NCBI RefSeq assembly: GCF_035046485.1
Contig: NC_085137.1
Coordinates: forward strand, 480,556,252 to 480,620,251
Source of the DNA: Aedes albopictus
Taxonomy: Eukaryota; Arthropoda; Insecta; Diptera; Culicidae
Direction of reading: 5' to 3'
DNA length: 64,000 nucleotides
Shown: in pieces, positions 55,215 to 64,000 of the stretch
Layout: each line of letters begins with the position of its first letter
Numbering within the stretch: position 1 is the first letter of the stretch
Translations under genes and position numbers: made by a program
Notes under the pieces: model-generated
The model's input: only the letters and a program-made list of their open reading frames with translations
The model's database searches: none
Told to the model about the DNA's origin: nothing

Positions 55215-57040
55215 TCAAGCGCCGCCAGGAAGAAGCGGAGTGCGAGGAAATGGAGCTGCTGTGCCGTTCACAGGAAACACGTAAGTTCTACCAGAAGCTC
55301 AACGCATCCCGCAAAGGCTACGTGCCGCAAGCCGAAATCTGCAGGGATAAGGACGGGAGCCTCCTGACGGACAAACGTGAGGTGATCGAAAGGTGGAAGC
55401 AGCACTTCGACGAGCACCTGAATGGCGAAGAGAATGTAGGCACGGAGGACCAAGGCAGCGGAGGAAATGACTATGTTGGTGCAGCAGAGGACGGGAACGA
55501 ACCAACTCCCACGCTGAGGGAAGTTAAGGATGCCATCCACCAGCTCAAAAGCAACAAAGTGGCTGGTAAGGACGATATCGCAGCAGAACTCATCAAGATG
55601 GGCCCGAAAAAGTTGGCCACCTGTCTGCACCAGTTAGTAATCAAGATCTGGGAAGCCGAACAGCTACCGGAGGAGTGGAAGGAAGGGATAATCTGTCCCG
55701 TCCATAAGAAAGGCGACAAGTTAATGTGTGAGAACTTTCGAGCGATCACCATTTTGAATGCCGCCTACAAAGTGCTATCCCCCGTCGTCTTTCACCTAAA
55801 GTAAATGAGTTCGTGGGAAGTTACCAAGCCGGTTTCATCGACGGCCGGTCGACAACGGACCAGATCTTCACCGTACGGTAAATCCTCCAGAAATGCCGTG
55901 AATACCAGGTCCCAACGCATCACCTGTTCATCGACTTCAAAGCGGCATACGACAGTATCGACCGCACAGAGCTATGGAAAATTATGGACGAGAACAGCTT
56001 TCCCGGGAAGCTGACTAGACTGATAAGAGCAACGATGGACGGTGTGGAGAACAGCGTAAGGATTTCGGGTGAACTATCCAGTTCATTCGAATCTCGACGG
56101 GGACTACGACAAGGTGATGGACTTTCCTGCCTACTATTCAACATCGCCCTGGAAGGTGTTATGCGACGAGCCGGGCTCAACAGCCGGGGTACGATCTTCA
56201 CGAAATCCAGCCAATTTGTCTGTTTTGCGGATGACATGGATATTATTGCTAGAACATTTGGAACGGTGGCAGAACAGTACACCCGCCTGAAACGTGAAGC
56301 AGCAAAGGTCGGACTGGTGGTGAATGCGGCTAAGACAAAGTACATGCTGGTAGGTGGGACTGAGCGAGACAGGACAAGCCTTGGCAGCAATGTTACGATA
56401 GGCGGGGATACTTTCGAGGTGGTAGAAGAATTCGTCTACCTCGGTTCCTTGTTAACGGCGGACAATAACGTGAGCCGTCAAATACGAAGGCGCATCGTCA
56501 GTGGAAGTCGTGCCTACTATGGGCTCCAGAAGAAACTGCGGTCAAAAAAGATTCACCCCCGCACCAAATGTACCATGTACAAGACGTTAATAAGACCGGT
56601 GGTTCTCTACGGACACGAGACATGGACGATGCTCGAGGAGGACCTGCAAGCACTCGGAGTTTTCGAGCGACGGGTGCTAAGAACGATCTTTGGCGGCGTG
56701 CAGGAGAACGGTGTGCGGCGGAGAAGGATGAACCACGAGCCCGCTGCACTTTACGGCGAACCCAGCATCCAAAAGGTGGCCAAAGCCGGAAGGACACGGT
56801 GGGCAGGGCATGTTGCAAGAATGCCGGACAACAACCCTGCAAAGTTGGTGTTTGCTAACCATCCGGTTGGTACAAGAAGGCGTGGAGCGCAGAGAGCACG
56901 ATGGGCGGACCAGGTGGAGCGTGATCTGGCGAGTGTTGGGCGTGACCGAGGTTGGAGAGCGGCAGCCACAAACCGAGTATTGTGGCGTACTATTGTTGAT
57001 TATGTATTGTCTTAATGATGTTGAACAAATAAATGTATGT
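55215..57040 (+). mobile_element. RTE family A retrotransposon, 5'-truncated, nearly intact RT
   Basis: The frame runs from about 55217 (KRRQEEAECEEMELL) through the linker (NKVAGKDDIAAELIKMG) and RT fingers (CPVHKKGDKLMCENFRAITI). It is then broken by one frameshift just before 55801 and one stop TAA at 55879-55881, where relatives have a Gln codon (CAA to TAA). From 55882 to the stop at 57013-57015 it is open and includes LFIDFKAAYDSIDR, LRQGDGLSCLLFNIALEG, CFADDMDIIA (catalytic DD) and RTRWAGHVARMPDNNP. The 3' end is AATGATGTTGAACAAATAAATG plus ATGT repeats. The endonuclease domain is missing. RTE elements encode AP-endonuclease and RT in one ORF. This copy cannot move by itself. Confidence 0.92.
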
Positions 57041-57902
57041 AATGTGTGTATGTATGTAGCCAATGCTCCGATTGAGCTGAATTTTTCACTGTTACTAGCT
57101 TCATGTTATATTTTAAAAGTTCATTGAGTCATAATTTTCCACAAAAACATTATTTTTTTGAAGAAGCAATTTTACATATTATTAAAAATATTGTCTCGTT
57201 AACTAAGGCAATAATACGACTTTTAATAAATGAGCCTCTACAACGCGAGACATTTGATTTTAGTAAATTCTTTATTCTATTTATAAGCAGTGGTAAATTC
57301 GATTTTCAGCTATAACTCAAAATCTGTTATACTTTAGATTGTATGCAGCACGTGATTATGCAAACAATTTGATAGTTCATGATTCTCTTTTTATTTTGTA
57401 AACTAATGTAAATGATTCCTTATGCAGATTTTAAAGCATGTCATGTACGTGATTTAGTTCTATCGTAGAATATTTTTTAAATGTTCCAAATAGTCAGACT
57501 CTAAGGGGCGACAAGCCAAGCTACGCCAATGAAGACTATCCCAACACATTTCGACAGCACATTTGTCAAACCTTTCCAAACAGAACACTGCAACCGGCTC
57601 TACTGGAAACGCAATCTGCCTGTGTGTTGTATTTTAGTGCACATCACTAAATACCATGACTTCATTCTCCGATTCTGGGCAGACAGCGTCGCACATCAGA
57701 CTTCGCATCACCGGACCGGGCAGCGCCGGCTCGTGTTAGTTAGTGCGGGTGTACGTTATCTCTCCCCGCGGAGATCGTTTGTTAGTTCAATTATTACTGC
57801 TCACATTCGGAGAGGGCATCTGATTCCGTATAGGTCGTGCGTCGTCGACGTTAGAATAATAATTGTACAATTGTTACGCGCTTCGTCTGGGTTGAGAAAA
57901 TT
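57041..57902 (+). promoter_or_regulatory. Upstream region of CRAL-TRIO gene 2
   Basis: AT-rich to about 57500, then balanced composition with GC-rich CCGGACCGGGCAGCGCCGGC and CTCCCCGCGGAGATCG near 57710-57775, probably promoter and leader. A 153-codon frame at 57529-57990 overlaps the true start in another register and has no family features. Confidence 0.4.
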
Positions 57903-58631
57903 ATGGCAGACTCCAGTGATAAAAACGGGAACATATTTTCGACTGCTGAAGATCATATGTTCGGTTTTCCAGGATTGGAAGATCGTTTAAAACGTATGGC
58001 TACCAAAGAATTGAAGGAAAGTGAGTTTATTCGGAAACAATCTTTGGAGCAGATGCGAGACTGGATTGCCAAGAACCGGAGGATCAAGAATTGCCGAACT
58101 GATGATCGCTTTTTACTGCGATTTCTACGAGTCAGAAAGTTCTCGGTAGTGAAAGCGTGTGAAACGCTAGAAAAATATTTAGTAATGCGTCAGACGTATC
58201 CGAAGTGGTGCAAGAATCTCGATCCTCTAGATGAAACCCTCCAAGAGGCGCTGGACTACTGTGCCCTGGTTCCGGTCGGTCGTGACAGCGAAGGTCGATT
58301 AGTGATCGTGGGAGTCGTTCGTAACTTCGACGCCCAAAAATACAAGTCAGAACACATGATTCGTCTCAGTATGATCGTTACGGAGTCGCTCATCGATGAC
58401 GAGGCCAATCAGATTGCCGGCTTCACGCACGTGTTCGATAATTCCGACATGACTTTAGCCCATGTCACCTGTTGGTCTTTGGAGAACGTCTCTGGCTATC
58501 TACGCAGCGTAATGAACGCCGTTCCGATCCGATTGAAGCAGAATCACTTCGTCAACGTTCCGCCCTTTGCGGCCTGGGTGACCAAATACTGCATGTCGGT
58601 TGCAAGCGAAAAGCTCAAGTCACGAATTCAT
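57903..58631 (+). CDS. CRAL-TRIO lipid-binding protein, gene 2, exon 1 (residues 1-243)
   Basis: Paralogue of gene 1 and of the alpha-tocopherol transfer protein / clavesin-like group: cytosolic carriers of hydrophobic ligands (ligand unknown). The ATG at 57903 (MADSSDKNGN) begins the only long frame. CRAL-TRIO-N helices cover about 45-95, with CRTDDRFLLRFLRVRKFS at 64-81 (gene 1 has CRTDSLFLLRFLRQRKFS). The lipid-binding domain follows from about 115, with GRDSEGRLVIVGVVRNFD at 126-143 and PIRLKQNHFVNVP at 208-220. The exon ends at 58631 before GTAAGT, phase 0. With exon 2 the protein is 326 aa. A short N-terminal extension with acidic residues distinguishes it from gene 1. Confidence 0.94.
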
Positions 58632-58690
58632 GTAAGTCTACAATGTGCAAGTCAGAGATTTTTTCCATCAAAAAGATTTATTGATTTCAG
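58632..58690 (+). other. 59-bp intron of CRAL-TRIO gene 2
   Basis: GTAAGT donor, TTGATTTCAG acceptor, phase 0, with TTTATTGAT as a plausible branch region. Same codon position as the 22.6-kb intron of gene 1. Reading through would hit a frame break, so it must be spliced. Confidence 0.92.
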
Positions 58691-58942
58691 TGTCATGCCA
58701 GCTTGGGGGAGTTAAAAGAAAACTTCGATGTGAAGCTGTTGCCACTAGAATACGGAGGGCATGTGCCACTGGCTGAGCTGAACGATCGATTCAAAAAGTA
58801 TTTGCTCGGGAAGCGAGAAATGCTACTGGCCCTGGATGAGATGGAAATACAGCTGACTGGCCGAACGGAGACGGTAAACGGTGGTGTGGACATTGTGGAT
58901 GCTGGCGCAATTGGAAGCTTTAGAAAGTTGCAAATCGATTGA
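58691..58942 (+). CDS. CRAL-TRIO lipid-binding protein, gene 2, exon 2 (residues 244-326)
   Basis: Starts CHASLGELKENFDVKLLPLEYGGHVPL and ends GAIGSFRKLQID with TGA at 58940-58942. The conserved LLP-x-EYGG turn of the family is intact here, unlike in gene 1. The terminal GSFRKL(N/Q)ID is shared with gene 1. Confidence 0.94.
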   Translation, partial: CHASLGELKENFDVKLLPLEYGGHVPLAELNDRFKKYLLGKREMLLALDEMEIQLTGRTETVNGGVDIVDAGAIGSFRKLQID

Positions 58943-60062
58943 GGCGAACTACGTTTAGACTTATTTTGCATACCTCGCTGCTGTAATCTTATCTCTTATA
59001 TTGTGATATGTGCAGGGGGACTACACACAGGTTTTGTTTTGAATCTGATTGGTTATCACAGGGTACCACAAATTTTAGCCAACCACGACGACCGCTTAAC
59101 TTTAGGTTTAGCGATATTTACATGTAAATTGATAGGAAAAGCAATAAAATATTTTAAACACTTCTGACATAATTGGGGACAACAAACAGAGAAATTCCTA
59201 CGTTATTAAACTTAATTAAATTTGAAAAAAATCTAAAAAAATCTAAAAATGAAGGCTTAAGAATGGTTTGCATTTGGGAAGTTGTAATGAGTTTAAATAG
59301 GTCATGAGTGCTTGTATTTTCTTGGACCATTTATCAAATGTGAATATTTTTTATCAGCTGAGTCGTAAATAGTGAGTAATCGAACAAAATGAAGCGCTAA
59401 AAGGGTTAAACAAACACAGAGTGCATGGCATATATTCTTGTTTCAACAGTATCAATCAATTTAAGTACTACCGTGGAAAAAAAAACTGAGAGGAAATTCG
59501 GACAAGTTTCCTAAAGAACTTTTCACTTGAACTTTTAGAGGCAACTTCCGGGAATCTCTTGGCTGAAGATTCTTAAAAAAAAATCAGATTTTCTCGGTTC
59601 ATCCATTCGTGAGTTTTGTTGCCTCAAAGAAACTTCAAACTAATTTTTATATATATATAGCAGATAGAAGATAGAAGATATTGTTGTAAAATTTGGCATT
59701 TTTCTTCAAAAATGTCATGTTATACATATAACAACATTGACTCAGTAGAGTGTCTCAAAACAACTCAATTTTCGGAAGGTCAAGTTTTGCAACCCTTTTA
59801 TTTTAAGACATTTTTATAGAATGTTTCGACTTAGAAAAAAAAAACACCTGAAGAATTATTGATGTCAACCTTTGAGAAATGATCATTTTTCATTAAAAAC
59901 TGAATATGAATTCAGTTTTTTATTTATTATCCCTGAATTTAGCAAATGCATTTGTATTTTAATATGGATATAATGTATATCCGAGAGATATTAGTTTTTG
60001 CCATTTTACGTTTGTATTGATGTTAAAAGCACTATCCGCAAATCGTCCTCGTCCTCTCGAGA
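58943..60062. other. 3' UTR of gene 2 and AT-rich downstream flank
   Basis: The UTR likely ends after the AATAAA at 59143-59148. Beyond it the sequence is AT-rich with TATATATATA near 59650 and no gene or clear element until the RTE remnant begins near 60020. Confidence 0.45.
59143..59148 (+). promoter_or_regulatory. Polyadenylation signal AATAAA, gene 2
   Basis: AATAAA about 200 bases after the stop codon, the first in the 3' flank. Confidence 0.6.
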
Positions 60063-60330
60063 ACCATTCGACACTGATTTTTCATTTGGGCCTAACTGAC
60101 ATTTTCGAGTTCTCTTCATCGATCCTCTCTTTGTGTTATCACAGAATGTGTATATTGAGTTTTTCAAAGATTTTTTGGTTGAAATGCGAAGAAGGCGACT
60201 ACATGTTGCTATAGAAACAAAAAGAATAATGATTTTGTTTGTTTTGATCAAGTTATTAGCGAAAGAGAGAGTCGACGAAGAGAAATCGATCAAAACAGTT
60301 AGGCCCTTATGAAAAATCATTGTCGCATTG
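60063..60330 (-). mobile_element. MITE inserted in the RTE remnant, copy of 10875-11091
   Basis: Ends CACTGATTTTTCATTTGGGCC and GGCCCTTATGAAAAATCATTG are inverted repeats. Arms pair further (GAGTTCTCTTCATCGA... against TCGACGAAGAGAAATCG). RTE sequence continues on both sides: GATAGCAATCCGATT above, AATGGTTCTCGAGAG below. Confidence 0.8.
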
Positions 60331-60823
60331 TAATCGGATTGCTATCCTGATGACGTGACCCGCCCACCATAACCTCCCGATTTTCGCAATGTGGACAATG
60401 GTTGGTTCAAGACTGATGCATCATGGTTTAAATATTTACCTTCTCCAAGTCCCGTCTTTCATCTGCGCTACACCGTAGATGGTACGCAGCACCTTCCGTT
60501 CCAAAACTCCAAAGGCACGTTTGTCCTCTGCACGTAGAGCCCATGTTTCGTGCACATAGAGGACTACCAGTCTTATCACCGTTTTGTAGACAGTTAACTT
60601 CGTGTGACGGCGAACTTTGTTCGATCGTAGAGTTCTGCGGGAGTTCAAGGTAAGCTCGATTTCCTACCACAATGCATCTCTGAATTTCTCTGCTGGTGTC
60701 GTTGTCGGCGATCACCAGTGAACCCAAGTACATGAGTTCTTCAACCGCCTCGATTTCAATACCGTCGATAGAGCCCTTTGCCATCATGTACTTTGTCTTC
60801 GACACATTAATGACTAATCCAAT

Positions 60824-61608
60824 GAGTGTGTGATGGAGATTTCGTCCGGGTGCCGGTGTCGCGCGCTTTTGCTTTGGTCGTTCGATTTTTCTTTTTCTCT
60901 ATTCGGAAATGAGCATTTCGTTGTGTCGCGTCTTTTGTGGCAACACTGAACGATCACCTGATGTGGGTGATCAGTTGTTTGCTTCTCATATGAAGTGAAC
61001 AATAGTGCATCAGCTTGCATGTTCGTTCGTGTCATTTGCAGTTAAATATTTGGCGACTTGCTTCCGCGGTTCGATTCGAAATATTAAGTGACCACCTGAC
61101 GTGGGTGATCGATTGTTTGCTTTCCGAGTGAAGCGAATAATAGTGTGTTAGATTGCATATTTTGTCGCGTCGTTTGCAGTAAATATTAAGCGACCACCTG
61201 ATGCGGGTGGTCGATTGTTTGCTTTCCGCGTAAAGCAAACAATAGTGCGGCAACCAGCATGACACGAAGGTCATATTACTTATCAAACTGAATCCAGACC
61301 CAACGATACCTTTCCTACTAACAAACACTCCTTCCTGCAGCCTTTGGTGGAGTCGCAGCGGTAAACGCGGGCCTTCACTTAACAAAGGTTGTTACTAATA
61401 TTCCTTCCCTTTTCCAACCTGACTGCAAGGACGTGGCCGGCGCCGTTATTGTACCATTAAAGAGAGTCTCTGAAGCGTGCACAGTGAGAATATTGACCAC
61501 TCCCAGTCAATTATTCAATTGATTCATTGTGCAACTGTCATTGGTTCGGGTCAATCACGGAATAGCAACCATAGATGTGTGCAGTCAGTCTAAGCTAAGC
61601 TAAGCTAA
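60824..61608 (+). mobile_element. 785-bp retroposon with 23-bp target-site duplication and three double-hairpin units
   Basis: It is inserted in the RTE. The 23 bases at 60801-60823 recur exactly at 61609-61631, a target duplication of retroposon length. The 3' end on the + strand is a short tandem (TCTAAGCTAAGCTAAGCTAA, 61589-61608), as in several non-LTR elements and SINEs. No ORF with a recognisable domain. Three tandem units (about 60951-61089, 61090-61191, 61192-61260) each contain hairpin 1 (GAYCACC...GGTGRTC) and hairpin 2 (TGTTTGCTTY, 6-base loop, RAAGYRAAYA). It may be an internally deleted or 5' UTR-plus-3' UTR derivative of a larger non-LTR element, or a novel SINE-like family. A B-box-like GGTTCGATTC occurs at 61068-61077. 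Confidence 0.78.
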
Positions 61609-64000
61609 GACACATTAATGACTAATCCAATTCTCCAGGCTTCATTCTTTATTCGGATGTACGTTTCCACCATCGTCTCAAATTTACGAGCAATAATATC
61701 AATATCATCGGCGAAACCAAACAGCTGAACAGACTTCTTGAAAAGCGTTCCACTCGTGTTTATCCTCGCTCTCCTTAATACACCCTCTAAAAGTAATGTT
61801 GAACAGCAAGTACGAAAGACCATTACCTTGCCGCAACCCTCTGCGAGATTCGAAGGGACTCGAGAGTGTCCCTGATACTCGAACTACGCACATCACTCGA
61901 TCCATCGTCGCCTTGATCAATCGTATCAGTTTATCCGGGAATCCGTATTCGTGCATAATCTGCCATAGCTGTTCTCGATCGATTGTATTATATGCCGATT
62001 TGAAATCGATGAACAAGTGATGTGTGGGCACGTTGTATTCGCGGCATTTCTGCAACACCTGGCGGATGGCGAATATCTGGTTCGTTGTAGCTGATATTGC
62101 CCCACGAACGCTCTTGCAATCGGTGATAGACGGCGGCATAAAATTTGAGAGAGTATCTTGTAGGCAGCGCTCAGTAGTGTGATCGCACGGTAGTTCCCGC
62201 AATCCAATTTGTCGCCCTTTTTTGTAGATGGGACACACGATACCTTCCATCCATTCCTCCGGTAATACTTCCTCCTCCCAAATCTAGGTAATGACCCAGT
62301 GTAGTGCTCTCACCAGTGCTTCTCCATCTCCATTCCATCGTGTTTTAGTACCTCGCTTAGTAGTTGATCTGCTCCAGCGGCTTTGCTGCTTTTCAACCGG
62401 CCAACCTCCTCCTCAATCTCTTGGAGATCAGGGGCGGAAGTCTTCCGTCCTGTGCACATACATACTCCTAGATCTGCTACCACGCCACCTTCGGTACTAG
62501 CAATCGTAATGCTGTCGCCACCTTTCAACCACCTCACGCTCGCTCGTGAGAATATTCCCGTGATTATCTCGGCACATGTCGGCTTGTGTTGTGGCACAAA
62601 CCCTCTGCGCGAGTGGTTCAGCTTCTCGTAGAACTTTCGTGTGTCCTTAGCGCGGTACAGCTCCTCCATCGCTTCGCGATCTCGTTCTTCCTGCTGGCGC
62701 TTCTTCATCCGGAAGAATGAGTTCTGCCTGTTCCGCGCCTGTTTGTAACGTGCCTCATTCGCTCTCGTACGGTGTTGCAGCATTCTCGTCCATGCTGCAT
62801 TCTTCTCGTTTTTCAACTGTTCACATTCACCGTCGTACCAGTCGTTTCTGTGATTCGGAGTCGCGAAATTTAGTGCTGTAGCCGAGGTACTGCCTATGGC
62901 GGATCGGATGTCCCTTCGGCCATCTTCAAGTGTAGCTGCGCCAAGCTGCTCTTCCATTGGTAGGGCTACTGCTAACTGCTGGGCGTATTCTTGAGCCACT
63001 TCTACGTTACGCAGCTGCTCGATGTTGAGCCGCGGCGTTCGATTTCGACGCGTGGTGATAACTGTCGAAAGTTTTGAGCGCATGCATACAGCGACTAAGT
63101 AGTGATCCGAATCTATATTCGCGCTGCGGTATGTTCGGACATTGGTTATATCCGAGAAGAATTTACCGTCGATTAGAACGTGGTCGATTTGGTTTTCTGT
63201 TTGATGGTCGGGTGATCTCCAGGTGGCTTTGTGGATATCTTTGCGGGGGAAGAAGGTGCTTCGGACTACCATACCACGGGAGGCTGCAAAGTTTACGCAT
63301 CGCTGGCCGTTATCATTCGATACGGCGTGCAGGCTGTTTTGCCCGATTACCGGTCTGTACATTTTCTCCCTTCCTACCTTCGCCTTCATGTCGCCGACAA
63401 CGATTTTCACGTCACGCGGCGAGGAACCATCGTATGTTTGCTCTAACTGCGCGTAGAACGCTTCTTTCTCGTCATCAGGTCTCCCTTCGTGAGGGCAGTG
63501 GACGTTGATGATGCTGTATAGTTGAAGAAACGGCCCTTAACTCTCAACATGCACATCCTTGCGTTGATCGGCTGCCACCCGATCACACGTTGTCGCATCT
63601 TGCCCAACAGTATAAATCCTGTTCTCAGTTCATTGGTGGTGCCACAGCTTTGGTAGAAGGTAGCCGCTCGATGCCCGCTTTTCCACACTTTCTGTCCAGT
63701 CCAAAGAAGTTCCTGCAACGCCACGATGTTGAAGTTGGGGGGATGTAGTTCGTCGTAAATTATCCTGTCACATCCTGCGAAATCTAAGTGACTTGCAATT
63801 CTATGTTCCAAGTTTCCAATCCATTTCGTAGTCCTTTTTTCGTCGCGTAGGTCTTTGCCAATTGTATCGTGTCGCATTCTCTCCTATGTTATTCGCAATG
63901 GGGATTTTTACGGGTGGCTTATTAGGCCTACGCCAACACTGCTGTCTCACCGGAGGGCAATCGTGCCAGTTCTGTTTAACGTCCCAACCAACACTGGGAC

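Larger units (their letters stand above)
60020..64000 (-). mobile_element. RTE family B retrotransposon, almost full length, multiply broken
   Basis: Minus strand, 5' to 3': a non-coding leader (64000-63880), then an endonuclease N-terminus (63877-63443, catalytic-region FNIVALQELLW), and a frame break near 63430. The endonuclease rest and linker follow (63410-62310): GDMKAKVG, TWRSPDHQTENQIDHV and SDHYLVAV are the D-x-N, D-H-V and SDH blocks of the exonuclease-endonuclease-phosphatase fold, with the usual Asn in GDxNA replaced by Lys. RT follows (about 62250-61605) with LFIDFKSAYNTIDR, LRQGNGLSYLLFN and GFADDIDIIA, in at least two shifted frames. It is interrupted at 60801-61631 by a retroposon, resumes at 60800-60330 (YLGSLVIADNDTSREIQ, KLTVYKTVIRLVVLY), then is interrupted by a MITE (60063-60330). 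The last remnant (about 60060-60020) shows GAGGACGATTTGCGG. The 3' end is missing. Confidence 0.88.

Noticed and set aside
55268..55752. Minus-strand ORFs of 68-120 codons
   Set aside because: Shadows of the RTE reverse transcriptase frame on the + strand.
57529..57990. 153-codon ORF overlapping the start of CRAL-TRIO gene 2
   Set aside because: Different register from the clearly homologous protein; no family features; covers the probable leader.
61068..61077. Pol III B box in the 785-bp retroposon
   Set aside because: GGTTCGATTC is B-box-like, but no A box at proper spacing was seen, so a tRNA-derived origin is not claimed.
63074..63508. 144-codon + strand ORF
   Set aside because: Shadow of the RTE endonuclease frame on the minus strand.

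Overview
This is eukaryotic nuclear DNA, almost certainly from an Aedes-type (culicine) mosquito. Three things point there: CRAL-TRIO genes with GT-AG introns, tRNA-derived SINEs of the Feilai/Gecko style, and RTE-type (JAM1-like) non-LTR retrotransposons amid dense AT-rich MITEs. The species call is inference. Nothing bacterial, plasmid-borne or CRISPR-like is present.

Two well-supported host genes are present, both on the + strand and clearly paralogous lipid-transfer proteins of the CRAL-TRIO (alpha-tocopherol transfer protein / clavesin-like) family. Gene 1 has exons at 4743-5459 and 28099-28377, separated by a 22.6-kb intron full of mobile elements. Gene 2 has exons at 57903-58631 and 58691-58942, separated by a 59-bp intron at the homologous codon position. 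A third, less certain gene of unknown function lies on the minus strand at 2101-2693. A 47-aa secreted-peptide candidate (17316-17459) sits inside the giant intron.

At 40297-43792 is a broken, intron-containing gene of an arthropod family with RNase H-like/transposase-like acidic motifs. Its second exon is split by a 244-bp MITE inserted at TTAA. A copy of exactly the same length lies in the gene 1 intron (21438-21689).

The rest is a palimpsest of transposable elements. RTE pieces lie at 1-935 (+), 9083-9454 (-), 54773-54812 (3' tail only), 55215-57040 (+, nearly intact) and 60020-64000 (-, almost full length, broken by a MITE and by a 785-bp retroposon with a 23-bp target-site duplication). 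Two SINE types occur in seven copies. Many foldback or TIR elements are flanked by TA, TAA or TTAA. Long degenerate arrays of GGAATTCCTCCAG-like and GGTCTCAGGGGCG-like short units occupy 12.1-12.6, 25.2-26.5, 29.5-31.1, 50.1-51.5 and 52.9-54.7 kb. The copy of a GGGGAGACTTG element at 44744-46731 carries two nested insertions whose empty sites are preserved in its sister copy at 36737-37645.

The most unexpected structure is in the 785-bp retroposon (60824-61608). It has three tandem units, each with two hairpins, whose stems vary through G-U wobbles and compensatory changes.
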